Below are positions 6,787 to 14,072 of a stretch of DNA of 16,778 nt, piece by piece. The stretch is taken from NCBI GenBank assembly GCA_035316025.1, contig DATFXL010000112.1, positions 1-16,778 on the forward strand. Reading direction: 5' to 3'. A model generated the notes under the pieces. That model made no database searches. It worked only from the letters and a program-made list of their open reading frames with translations, and was not told the DNA's origin. The stretch's first letter is position 1; the number at the start of each line of letters is the position of its first letter. This DNA comes from JALZAA01 sp035316025 (lineage in GTDB: Bacteria; Actinomycetota; Acidimicrobiia; IMCC26256; JACDBD01). Both the position numbers and the translations under genes were made by a program.

Positions 6787-8130
6787 GTGACCCAGGCAGC
6801 TTTCGACGCCCAGGCACCCGCGCTCGAGCCCGACCTCACGCGGCCGCTCCCCCGGTCGCTGCGCGCGCTCTCGTTCCACGACTTCCGCGTCTTCTGGGTC
6901 GGCGCGATCGGTTCGAGCATCGGCAACAACATGCAACTGGCGGCGCTGCTCTGGGTCGTCGCCGTCGCCACCCGCAGCGCCGCGAAGGTCACGCTCATCG
7001 CGTTCATCACCGTCGTTCCACTCCTCCTGCTCGGCGCGGTCGGCGGTGCACTGGCGGACCGGTTCCCCCGCCGGCGGCTGCTGCTGGTCACGCAGACGCT
7101 GCTGATGATCCAGGCCTTCGCGCTGTGGGGCCTCTGGGAGGCGGGTCTGGGCTCGTACTGGGTGCTGTTCACGGTGTCGCTCGCCGGCGGAGTGCTCATC
7201 GCACTGAACATCCCCGCGTGGCAGTCGATCGTGCCCGAGCTCGTCCCCCGCGGGTTCCTGCAGAACGCGGTGACGCTGAACTCGGTCCAGTTCAACGTGG
7301 CCCGCGCCGCCGGACCGATGCTCGCCGGCGTCCTGATCGCGTGGGTCGGCGCCGGCATCTGCTTCCTGATCAACGCCTTGAGCTTCGTGCTCGTCCTGAT
7401 CGCGCTGCTGCTGATGACGTCGGCCGACACGGCGCCGGCGCAGCCCGATGGCGACCGCCCCGGCGTGTTCAACGGGTTCAAGGAGAGCGTGCGTTATCTA
7501 CGGAACGAACGAGGGCTCCAGGTGGCCATCGGCACGCATGCCGCGTTCGCTCTCCTTGCCGCGCCCGTCGTGCAGCTCATCCCCGTGTTCTCGGTCGAGG
7601 TCCTCGACGTCGGATCGGAGGCGTACGGGCTGCTGCTCGGCTCGTTCGGCGTCGGCGCGGTTGCGATCGCGTTCGTGATCGGGTCGCTCGACGAGCGCGT
7701 CCTGCCGAGCCGACTGCTCGGCGGCGGGTTGGCGCTCACCGCCGTGGCGGTGCTCGGCCTCGGCCTGGCGCCGGGGCTCGCCGTCGGCGTGCTGTTCATG
7801 GTCGCGTTCGGCGCGTCGTACGTCACCGTCGTCGCCATCGACCACAGCACCATCCAGGCCCTGTCGGACGACCACATCCGCGGCCGGATCACCAGCCTGT
7901 GGCTGATGACGTTCGGGACCGGGTTCCCGCTCGGCACGATCCTCATGGGCGTCATCGCCGACGTCGTCGGCGTCCGGGCCGTCCTCATCGGCGCCGGCAC
8001 GCTCGTCGCGCTCGTGCTCGCCGGCGTCGCGGCGCGCGGGCTGCTGCCGGCGATCGACCCCGAGACCGCTACCGCGCGAGGTACTGCTCGACGAGCTTCG
8101 GAGGCGCACACGCCAGCCAGCCGTCCGTGA
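6787..8130 (+). CDS. MFS transporter, EntS-like (MFS_3) type
   Basis: The protein has 447 residues and about twelve hydrophobic segments, split by a central loop around residues 218-240. Motif A between helices 2 and 3 reads G-G-A-L-A-D-R-F-P-R-R-R (86-97), typical of proton-coupled major facilitator proteins, and FLINALSFVLVL resembles the EntS/MFS_3 branch. The start is the GTG at 6787; GGTAGG at 6774-6779 overlaps the previous stop and lies seven bases upstream. Being eight bases behind the amidohydrolase gene, it probably moves the substrate or product of that pathway; drug export is the alternative. The last 62 bases overlap the convergent YjbR/MmcQ gene, and the C-terminal tail there (ARGTARRASEAHTPASRP) is a low-complexity cytosolic extension. 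Confidence 0.9.
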   Translation: MTQAAFDAQAPALEPDLTRPLPRSLRALSFHDFRVFWVGAIGSSIGNNMQLAALLWVVAVATRSAAKVTLIAFITVVPLLLLGAVGGALADRFPRRRLLLVTQTLLMIQAFALWGLWEAGLGSYWVLFTVSLAGGVLIALNIPAWQSIVPELVPRGFLQNAVTLNSVQFNVARAAGPMLAGVLIAWVGAGICFLINALSFVLVLIALLLMTSADTAPAQPDGDRPGVFNGFKESVRYLRNERGLQVAIGTHAAFALLAAPVVQLIPVFSVEVLDVGSEAYGLLLGSFGVGAVAIAFVIGSLDERVLPSRLLGGGLALTAVAVLGLGLAPGLAVGVLFMVAFGASYVTVVAIDHSTIQALSDDHIRGRITSLWLMTFGTGFPLGTILMGVIADVVGVRAVLIGAGTLVALVLAGVAARGLLPAIDPETATARGTARRASEAHTPASRP

Positions 8131-8455
8131 GCGCGTCACGCACCGCCCGCTTCGTCGCCCTCTTCAGCTGGACGAGGACGGCCGCGTAGCCGTCGAAGTG
8201 CGGGATCGTGAAGAACCCCTTCGGGTTCGCGGCGAGGACCGCCTCCTTCTCGCCCAGGTCCTCCACCCGAACGGCGAGGATCGGTCCGTCGGGCGGGGTG
8301 TCGTCACCGAACCGCTTGATGTCGGCCTTGCTGAACGGTCGTTCCCACGCGAACCCCTTCTTTGCGACGAACCACGTGCGATTCCCGTGTCTCTCACCCT
8401 CGGTGACCTCCGGGAGCTCCGAGGCCATCCGAGCGACATCGGCGAGCGTGACCAT
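8069..8455 (-). CDS. MmcQ/YjbR family protein
   Basis: This is a small 128-residue protein of the YjbR/MmcQ family, which has a CyaY-like fold; its biochemical role is not settled. Visible hallmarks are the helical opening VTLADVARMASELPEVTEGERHG, the strand R-T-W-F-V-A-K-K-G-F-A-W, R-V-E-D-L-G-E-K-E-A-V-L, the loop P-K-G-F-F-T-I-P-H-F-D-G-Y, and the end ALTDGWLACAPPKLVEQYLA. The length is normal and the ATG at 8453-8455 gives the conserved N-terminus. It is the last gene of the NUDIX-ADH-MmcQ operon, 13 bases behind the dehydrogenase. Its final 62 bases are antisense to the end of the MFS gene; both reading frames look genuine there, because the WLACAPPKLVEQYL tail is a family feature. Confidence 0.88.
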   Translation of the reverse strand: MVTLADVARMASELPEVTEGERHGNRTWFVAKKGFAWERPFSKADIKRFGDDTPPDGPILAVRVEDLGEKEAVLAANPKGFFTIPHFDGYAAVLVQLKRATKRAVRDALTDGWLACAPPKLVEQYLAR

Positions 8456-8468
8456 GGGTGCGCGGACC

Positions 8469-9407
8469 CTACGGCTCCAGGACGACCTTGATCGCGCCCG
8501 CAGCCCGGTTGGCCGCCGCGTCGAACGCGTCAGCGGCTCGGTCGAGCGGGAACCGATGCGTGATCATCGCCGCCGCCACCGCGGGCGACTCGGCCAGGAC
8601 GCCGGCGGCGGCGTCCATGTCGCGGCCGTCTTCGCCGTGGCCGTGCATGTTGGCGCCGACGATGAAGGGCTCCTTGATCGAGAAGAACTGCGGGAACGTG
8701 ACCGGCTCCCAATAGCTGGCGACGAGCGCGAGCGTCCCGCCCGGGCGCAGCAGCGCGAAGCACGTCCGGAGCGCCGATTCGGTGCCGGCGGCGTCGACCA
8801 CGACGTCGTACTCGCCGTCGGGCTCGGTCCCGGCGCCGATGCGCGCCGCCGCCGCACGCTGCGCATCGTGGCGCGCGACTACGTCGACGTCGCAGCCCTC
8901 GGCCCGGGCGACGAGGGCGGCAGCAAGGCCGATCATGCCGGCGCCGACGACCGCGACGCGCTCGTCCCCGCGCAGCCCGGCGCGGCGCAACGCGTGCAGC
9001 GAGCACGCGATCGGCTCGACGAGCGACGCGTCGGCGAGGTCGAGACCGGCGGGCAAGGGCACGACGCAGCTTTCGTCCACGACCATCTCGTCGGCCATCC
9101 CCCCGTCCCGACCGATGCCGATGCTCTGGGTCACCGCCTGCCGGCACTGGGTCACCGCCCCGGCCGCGCACCGATCGCACTCGCCGCAGGGGACGAGTGG
9201 CCAGATCGCGACCTGGGTCCCATCGTCGAGACGCCCGGAGATCTCGTGCCCGAGCGTGACCGGCATGGGTCCCCACGAGATGAGGTGAAGATCCGAGCCG
9301 CAGATGCCGGCGGCGCGCACGTGCACTCGAACCTGCCCGCGCTCCGCGTGCGGACTGGGAAGGTCGAGGACCTCGATCCCGTCGTCGGTGCGATGGACGG
9401 CGCGCAT
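8469..9407 (-). CDS. Zinc-dependent alcohol dehydrogenase (MDR family)
   Basis: The product is 312 residues, somewhat shorter than the usual 340-380. Catalytic zinc residues are C36 (G-I-C-G-S-D) and H54-E55 (G-H-E). Four cysteines C74, C77, C80 and C88 (PCGECDRCAAGAVTQC) bind the structural zinc. The nucleotide-binding motif is VAVVGAGMIG. The pattern is that of threonine, sorbitol or alcohol dehydrogenases that oxidise secondary alcohols with NAD(P). The frame is open upstream to 9779, but I chose the ATG at 9405-9407 because it forms a TGATG junction with the NUDIX stop, gives the family opening MRAVHR, and everything before it is arginine-rich shadow of the NUDIX gene. The substrate cannot be predicted. 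Confidence 0.92.
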   Translation of the reverse strand: MRAVHRTDDGIEVLDLPSPHAERGQVRVHVRAAGICGSDLHLISWGPMPVTLGHEISGRLDDGTQVAIWPLVPCGECDRCAAGAVTQCRQAVTQSIGIGRDGGMADEMVVDESCVVPLPAGLDLADASLVEPIACSLHALRRAGLRGDERVAVVGAGMIGLAAALVARAEGCDVDVVARHDAQRAAAARIGAGTEPDGEYDVVVDAAGTESALRTCFALLRPGGTLALVASYWEPVTFPQFFSIKEPFIVGANMHGHGEDGRDMDAAAGVLAESPAVAAAMITHRFPLDRAADAFDAAANRAAGAIKVVLEP

Positions 9408-10132
9408 CACTCGTCGCTCGTGCGCTCGTAGCGCCAGCCCGACGGCAGCATCCAGAGCCGGTGCCGTGGCCCGGGCGCGTCGGCGTCGTTCGTCTGGTAC
9501 CCGGCGTCGCCCTCCCAGAGCGCGGCGGCCCCGCCCTCGATGCGTGCGAGGTGCGTCTCGAAGAACTCCGGCTCGCTCGAGCGGGCATCCGCTACCGCCG
9601 CCGCGACGTCCGGATACCGCGCCAGGCGGTGCAGGGTGACCCAGGTCGGCGGGGCCAGCTCGATCTCCTCGGCGTCGCGGCGGGCGATCGCGTCGGCCGG
9701 CGCGAGCCAGCGGTGGTCGCGAATCTCGCCCATGTCGACCGTCACCGCGCCCTCGGGCGTGGGTCCGAGGAAGAACCACGTCGCGAACCGCTTTGCGGTC
9801 ACCGGCGGTGGCACCCAGTGCGCGAACGGCACCAGCTCGCCGGCATCCACGACGAGGGCCGCCTCTTCCAGCGTCTCACGCACGGCCGCGCGCCGAGCTG
9901 CCTCGATCACGTCGCCGTCGGGGGGCACGTCCTCGGCGTCGACCCGGCCTCCCGGGAACACCCACATCCCGCCGGCGAACTCGAGCTTGGAGCTACGCCG
10001 CACCATGAGCGTCTCGACACCGCCCCCCACCACGTCGCGCAACAGCACCACCGTCGCCGCCGGCACGGCTTCCGACGTTTCGCCCTCCGTCGTGGGAATG
10101 CGCCGCATCCAGCGGGGCAGCGGGTCGCTCAT
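9407..10132 (-). CDS. NUDIX hydrolase, NUDT19-like
   Basis: The product has 241 residues. The Nudix box is present but stretched: the leading glycines sit in F-P-G-G-R-V-D (59-65), and the R-E-T-L-E-E core lies at 85-90 with metal-binding glutamates E86, E89 and E90. The long insert in between (AEDVPPDGDVIEAARRAAV), and alanine instead of glycine after E-E-A, are usual in the NUDT19-type branch, some members of which cleave the diphosphate of CoA or acyl-CoA. A C-terminal block WVTLHRLARYPDVAAAVADA also fits. The start is the ATG at 10130-10132; no convincing ribosome site is seen. It heads the minus-strand operon with the alcohol dehydrogenase and the MmcQ protein and diverges from the SRPBCC gene across 73 bases. 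A CoA-related role would fit the acyl-CoA genes nearby, but this is inference. Confidence 0.88.
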   Translation of the reverse strand: MSDPLPRWMRRIPTTEGETSEAVPAATVVLLRDVVGGGVETLMVRRSSKLEFAGGMWVFPGGRVDAEDVPPDGDVIEAARRAAVRETLEEAALVVDAGELVPFAHWVPPPVTAKRFATWFFLGPTPEGAVTVDMGEIRDHRWLAPADAIARRDAEEIELAPPTWVTLHRLARYPDVAAAVADARSSEPEFFETHLARIEGGAAALWEGDAGYQTNDADAPGPRHRLWMLPSGWRYERTSDE

Positions 10133-10205
10133 GGCACGAGCTTACGGACGCGGTGCGACACGCCGCTGTGCTGAGATGGGATGACGCGACCACAGCGAGG
10201 TGGCC

Positions 10206-10658
10206 ATGACCGTTCCGACGGCAATCGATGGCGACGCTCCCGTGCTCGCCCGCCACGGGATCGACATCCGGGCCCCCCTCGACACGGTGTGGCAGCTCCA
10301 CACCGACGTGAACGCCTGGCCCACGTGGCAGACCGACATCACCGCTGCGCACCTCGACGGCGCCTTCGAGCCCGGCGGTTCGTTCGCCTGGACCAGCTCC
10401 GGATTGAGCGTGACGTCCACGATCTACGACGTCGCCCCGGATCGGTCTCGCACCTTGTGGGGCGGCACCGCAGAAGGCATCACCGGCATCCACGAGTGGA
10501 CCTTCCGGGACATGACCCAGGGCGTGATCGTCGGCACGAGCGAGTCGTTCGCCGGCGAACCGGTCGACAGGGACCCGTCTCCGATGCAATCGATCCTCGA
10601 TGAGTCTCTCGTCTCCTGGCTCCTGCGTCTCAAGGCGAAGGCAGAGGCGAGCTTCTGA
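10206..10658 (+). CDS. SRPBCC (START/polyketide cyclase-like) ligand-binding protein
   Basis: The protein has 150 residues. The opening strand and helix (ARHGIDIRAPLDTVWQLHTDVNAWPTWQTDI) are the classic SRPBCC/Bet v1 start, where a strand is followed by 'V-W-x-x-x-x-D-x-x-x-W-P-x-W'. Then come strands FEPGGSFAWTSSG and IHEWTFRD and a long C-terminal helix (SLVSWLLRLKAKAEASF) that closes the cavity. Such proteins bind or cyclise hydrophobic ligands such as polyketides, sterols and aromatics. I chose the ATG at 10206 over the in-frame GTG at 10200 because GAGG (10197-10200) is then five bases upstream. It lies 42 bases before the amidohydrolase-P450 run and may supply a binding protein for the same pathway, although a separate -10-like box precedes the next gene. 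Confidence 0.85.
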   Translation: MTVPTAIDGDAPVLARHGIDIRAPLDTVWQLHTDVNAWPTWQTDITAAHLDGAFEPGGSFAWTSSGLSVTSTIYDVAPDRSRTLWGGTAEGITGIHEWTFRDMTQGVIVGTSESFAGEPVDRDPSPMQSILDESLVSWLLRLKAKAEASF

Positions 10659-10687
10659 CGCAGGTGCGGCGGGATCGCGCGATGCCG

Positions 10688-10693
10688 TAATTT
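10688..10693 (+). promoter_or_regulatory. Possible -10 box before the first amidohydrolase gene
   Basis: TAATTT ends seven bases before the GTG at 10701 and is an AT-rich patch in GC-rich surroundings. The spacing fits a leaderless start at GTG 10701; no ribosome site is seen for that GTG or for the ATG at 10707. No clear -35 box is present. Confidence 0.35.
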
Positions 10694-10700
10694 CGTTGCC

Positions 10701-11594
10701 GTGCCCATGCCGGAGGCGATCGGCGTCGTCGACCTGATGATCGGGTTCCCGCATCGCGACCGCCGGGCCGTCTACGACTACCTGCGCAAAGGTGCGAAGG
10801 ACCCCGAGTCGAAGGACATGTCCTTCCTCGCCGAGTACATGTTCAAGGACGTCCCCGACAGCGTCGACGAGGACAAGGACCCCGTCGGCGTGACGATCGC
10901 CGAGATGGACCGGTACGGCATCGACATCGGGCTCGTCGGGCTCACCCGCCTCACACTCGACGCCCGGGACCGCTACCCCGGCCGCTTCCTCCTCTCCCTC
11001 GAGGTCAACCCCAACGACGTCATGGACGCCGTGCGCGCCATCCGCCGGGCCAAGGACGAGCAGGATCTCGCCGCCGTGACGTTCTTCCCGGCCGGGTGCC
11101 TACCCCAGGTGCCGGTCGACGACCCGAAGGCGTACGCGGTCTACGCGACCTGCGTCGAGCTCGACCTCCCCGTCATCGTCAATGCCGGCGTCGCGGGGCC
11201 GCGTTTCCCGTCCGCGTGCCAGCACGTCGAGCGCTTCGATCAGGTGTGCTTCGACTTCCCGGAGCTGCGGATCGTGATGCGCCACGGCGCCGAGCCGTGG
11301 GAGGAGCTCGCGGTCAAGCTCATGCTGAAGTGGCCCGGTCTCTCGTACATGACCTCCGCATTCGCGCCCAAGTACTACCCGAAGGCGATCGTCGACTATG
11401 CGAACACTCGCGGCGCCGACAAGATCATGTACGCCGGCTACTTCCCGATGGGCCTCTCGCTCGAGCGCATCTTCCGCGAGCTGCCCGACGTTCCCTTCCG
11501 CGACCACGTATGGCCGAAGTTCCTGCGCGAGAACGCGATGCAGGTCTTCAACATCGACGACCGCATCAAGACGACCCGAGCGAAGGCGGGATGA
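10701..11594 (+). CDS. Amidohydrolase-2 family protein lacking most metal ligands
   Basis: The protein has 297 residues (295 if the ATG at 10707 is used). The fold is recognisable as amidohydrolase-2 (ACMSD / gamma-resorcylate decarboxylase group): M-D-R-Y-G-I-D-I-G-L-V-G, P-G-R-F-L-L-S-L-E-V-N-P, the strand PVIVNAGVAGP and the end RENAMQVFNID. The usual ligand positions are altered. The N-terminal D-x-H-x-H is V-V-D-L-M-I-G (D11 only), the central 'H-x-G' is N161-A-G, and 'G-S-D-Y-P' is A-G-Y-F-P with Y247 in the Asp position. H195 in M-R-H-G-A remains. It may therefore be a metal-free enzyme or a partner subunit. Its stop forms an ATGA overlap with the start of a second amidohydrolase that keeps its ligands, which suggests a heteromeric complex. 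Confidence 0.85.
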   Translation: MPMPEAIGVVDLMIGFPHRDRRAVYDYLRKGAKDPESKDMSFLAEYMFKDVPDSVDEDKDPVGVTIAEMDRYGIDIGLVGLTRLTLDARDRYPGRFLLSLEVNPNDVMDAVRAIRRAKDEQDLAAVTFFPAGCLPQVPVDDPKAYAVYATCVELDLPVIVNAGVAGPRFPSACQHVERFDQVCFDFPELRIVMRHGAEPWEELAVKLMLKWPGLSYMTSAFAPKYYPKAIVDYANTRGADKIMYAGYFPMGLSLERIFRELPDVPFRDHVWPKFLRENAMQVFNIDDRIKTTRAKAG

Positions 11595-12805
11595 GCGCCA
11601 CCGCCACCCTGCCCGCCGGCGACCGGTACCTGATCGTCTCGGCCGACTGCCACGCCGGCGGTTCGATGGACCAGTACCGCGAGTACCTCGATGCCGAGTA
11701 CCGCGCCGAGTTCGACGAATGGCGTTCGGCGTACAAGAACCCGTTCGGCGACCTGCAGCGCGAGGGGCGCACCCGAAACTGGGACCACGACCTCCGCATC
11801 GCCGAGCTCGAAGCCGACGGCATCGTCGGCGAGGTGATCTTCCCGAATACCGTGCCGCCGTTCTTTCCTTCGGCCTCGCTCGTCGCCCGGCCCCCCTCCG
11901 CGAGCGCGTTCGAGCGGCGGCTCGCCGGAATCCGGGCCCACAATCGCTGGCTCGCCGACTGGTGCGCGCAGGCCCCCGAGCGCCGCGCCGGCGTCGGGCA
12001 GATCTTCCTCAATGACGTCGACGAAGCCGTCCGTGACGTGCGCACCATCAAGGACGCCGGGCTGCGGGGCGGCGTCTTGCTCCCCGGGCGTCCCGATGAC
12101 TCCGACCTCTCGCCGCTGGCCGACCCGGTGTACGAGCGGCTGTGGTCGGCGTGCGAAGAGCTCGGCGTGCCGATCAACCACCATTCGGGCAGCGGCTCAC
12201 CCAAGTACGGAAAGTACGCGTGCTCCGACGTGCTGTGGCTCGTCGAGACGGCGTGGTACTCGCACCGGGCGCTGTGGCACCTGATCCTCGCCGGAGTATT
12301 CGAGCGACATCCGGGCCTCACGTTCGTCGTCACGGAGCAGGGCGCGTCGTGGGTGCCCGGCACGCTGGCGATGCTCGACGGGTACCACGCGCAGATGGCG
12401 TCAGGACGCGTCGGCGAGATCCAGTACTCCGACGACCAGCGCCTCCCGCTCCCGCCCAGCGAGTACTTCGCCCGCAACTGCTGGGTGGCGGCCAGCTTCC
12501 CGAGCCCGCGCGAGGCGGAGAGCCGCCACGAGATCGGCGTCGACAAGTTCATGTGGGGCAGCGACTACCCCCACGACGAGGGCACGCACCCGTACACCAC
12601 GGAGAGCCTTCGGCGGTCGTTCGCCGGAACCGACCCCGTCGAGCTGCAGCAGCTCCTCGCCGGCAACGCCGCCGCCGTCTACGGGTTCGACGTCGACGCG
12701 CTCGCACCGATCGCAGCCCGCGTCGGCCCGAGAGTCGACGAGGTTGCGCAAGGCCTCGATACGGTCCCGGCCGACTCCAACAGCCCCGCGTTCACGCGCG
12801 CGTAG
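11591..12805 (+). CDS. Amidohydrolase-2 family metal-dependent hydrolase or decarboxylase
   Basis: The protein has 404 residues. Metal-site motifs of the amidohydrolase-2 family are present: S-A-D-C-H (D19, H21) at the N-terminus, N-H-H-S-G (H197/H198) in the middle, T-E-Q-G-A-S-W (E249) and M-W-G-S-D-Y-P-H (D325, H328) near the end. ACMSD, gamma-resorcylate decarboxylase and C-C bond hydrolases share this architecture, so decarboxylation or hydrolytic ring cleavage of an oxidised substrate is the likely chemistry. The ATG overlaps the stop of the previous, ligand-poor amidohydrolase (ATGA), and a P450 gene follows after five bases. The family is often seen beside P450 genes in actinobacterial catabolic clusters. 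The last 40 or so residues beyond AAAVYGFDV are a poorly conserved tail. Confidence 0.9.
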   Translation: MSATATLPAGDRYLIVSADCHAGGSMDQYREYLDAEYRAEFDEWRSAYKNPFGDLQREGRTRNWDHDLRIAELEADGIVGEVIFPNTVPPFFPSASLVARPPSASAFERRLAGIRAHNRWLADWCAQAPERRAGVGQIFLNDVDEAVRDVRTIKDAGLRGGVLLPGRPDDSDLSPLADPVYERLWSACEELGVPINHHSGSGSPKYGKYACSDVLWLVETAWYSHRALWHLILAGVFERHPGLTFVVTEQGASWVPGTLAMLDGYHAQMASGRVGEIQYSDDQRLPLPPSEYFARNCWVAASFPSPREAESRHEIGVDKFMWGSDYPHDEGTHPYTTESLRRSFAGTDPVELQQLLAGNAAAVYGFDVDALAPIAARVGPRVDEVAQGLDTVPADSNSPAFTRA

Positions 12806-12810
12806 CCGCG

Positions 12811-13992
12811 ATGCCCACTCACGAGCCACTCACCGACCCGCTGGTCGAGGACACCTTCTACGCCGGCGACCCGTTCCCGCAGTATGCGCGGCTGCGCGAC
12901 GAGGCGCCGGTGGCATGGAACGACACCGCGGGCTTCTGGGCCGTCAGCCGGTGGGAAGACGTGATGGCGGTGTCGACCGATCCCGCGACGTTCTGCTCCG
13001 GGCGGGGGATCCTCGTGATGGAGATCGGCGCGCACTACGACACGCCCCCGACGATGATGCACACCGATCCGCCCGAGCACACGGTGTACCGCAAGCTCGT
13101 GCAGCCCGGCTTCGCGCCCGGGCGCATGCGCGTGCTCGAGGACGACGTCCGCCGGCGGGCGAAGCCGCTCGTCGATCGGATCGCGGCGGGGAAGACAATC
13201 GACTTCGTCGAGTCGGTCTCGGTGCCGTTCCCTCTCTTCATCATCAGCACGCTGCTCGGGATGCCCGACGAGGACTGGGAGCGCTTCTTCGAGTGGTCGG
13301 AGTCGGTCATCCCCGGCGCCACGGACTGGTCGGACGAGAAGCGCGCCGCCCTCCAGGCCGACATGCACGCCACGCTCTTGGCGACGACCGTCGAGCGCCG
13401 CGCCGATCCCCGGGACGACCTGATCTCCGTGCTGGCCCAGGTCGAGATCGACGGGCGGCGCCTCAACGACGCCGAGCTCACCATGTTCCTCGTCCAACTC
13501 CTCGTTGCCGGCAACGAGACGACCCGCAACATGATCTCGGGCGGGATCGTGGCCCTCGCCGAACGCCCGACGGACTGGCAACGCCTCCTGCAGGACCGCG
13601 CCCTCGTGCCGACTGCGGTCGAGGAGATGCTCCGGTGGACGACGCCGGTCGTGAGCTTCATGCGCACCGCGACCCGCGACACGGAGTTGGGCGGTCAGCC
13701 GGTGCGGGACGGCGACCCGGTGCTGATGCTCTACGCGTCGGCCAACCGGGACGAGCGCCAGTTCGGACCGACCGCCGACCGCTTCGAGATCGGCCGCTCG
13801 CCCAACCAGCACGTCGCCTTCGGCTTCGGCACGCACTTCTGCATCGGCGCCACCCTCGCCCGCATCGAAGGGCGGGTCCTCCTGGAGGAGCTGCTCGACC
13901 GGTTCGAGACGGTCGAGCTCGCCGGTGACGTCCGGCGCAGCAACTCAGCCGTGATCGCCGGCGTGAAGCAGGCGCCCCTCGAGTTCCGGTGA
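12811..13992 (+). CDS. Cytochrome P450 monooxygenase
   Basis: This is a soluble bacterial-type P450 of 393 residues without a membrane anchor. The oxygen-activating I-helix motif is A-G-N-E-T-T (233-238), the K-helix ExxR is E272-M-L-R275, and the haem loop is F-G-F-G-T-H-F-C-I-G (337-346) with C344 as the axial ligand. An N-terminal block H-T-D-P-P-E-H-T-V-Y-R-K-L-V is the C-helix haem-propionate region and resembles the mycobacterial CYP125/CYP124/CYP142 neighbourhood, which hydroxylates sterol and lipid tails; assignment to one of these is not justified by eye. It would insert one oxygen atom using a ferredoxin partner that is not in this window. It follows the amidohydrolase by five bases with no ribosome site, so it is probably read from the same message. 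Confidence 0.96.
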   Translation: MPTHEPLTDPLVEDTFYAGDPFPQYARLRDEAPVAWNDTAGFWAVSRWEDVMAVSTDPATFCSGRGILVMEIGAHYDTPPTMMHTDPPEHTVYRKLVQPGFAPGRMRVLEDDVRRRAKPLVDRIAAGKTIDFVESVSVPFPLFIISTLLGMPDEDWERFFEWSESVIPGATDWSDEKRAALQADMHATLLATTVERRADPRDDLISVLAQVEIDGRRLNDAELTMFLVQLLVAGNETTRNMISGGIVALAERPTDWQRLLQDRALVPTAVEEMLRWTTPVVSFMRTATRDTELGGQPVRDGDPVLMLYASANRDERQFGPTADRFEIGRSPNQHVAFGFGTHFCIGATLARIEGRVLLEELLDRFETVELAGDVRRSNSAVIAGVKQAPLEFR

Positions 13993-14035
13993 CGCCTATC
14001 CCGACGAAGACCTGAACGCGGGCGCGTCCGGTGCC

Positions 14036-14064
14036 TGGGCATGCCGTGCTCGCGATGCGATAAG
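14036..14064 (+). promoter_or_regulatory. Candidate promoter for the SDR-LLM pair
   Basis: TGGGCA (14036-14041) and GATAAG (14059-14064) each match four of six sigma70 positions and are separated by exactly 17 bases. The -10 box ends eight bases before the ATG at 14073, which would give a leaderless or nearly leaderless message. The 80-base gap after the P450 gene otherwise shows nothing. Confidence 0.4.
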
Positions 14065-14072
14065 AAGCGATC

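Noticed and set aside
4715..6817. 700-codon open frame on the minus strand opposite the BKACE and amidohydrolase genes
   Set aside because: It is antisense to two clear enzymes, its translation is rich in Arg, Gly, Ala and Val without domain motifs, and long antisense frames are expected at this GC content.
8208..9431. 407-codon plus-strand open frame opposite MmcQ and the alcohol dehydrogenase
   Set aside because: The opposite strand encodes two proteins with full family motifs, while this frame has none.
9408..9779. In-frame N-terminal extension of the alcohol dehydrogenase to 9779
   Set aside because: The added residues are arginine-rich shadow of the NUDIX gene, and the ATG at 9407 gives the normal family start and a TGATG junction.
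12679..13836. 385-codon minus-strand frame opposite the P450
   Set aside because: It is antisense to a P450 with intact catalytic motifs and has a low-complexity Arg/Gly/Val/His composition.
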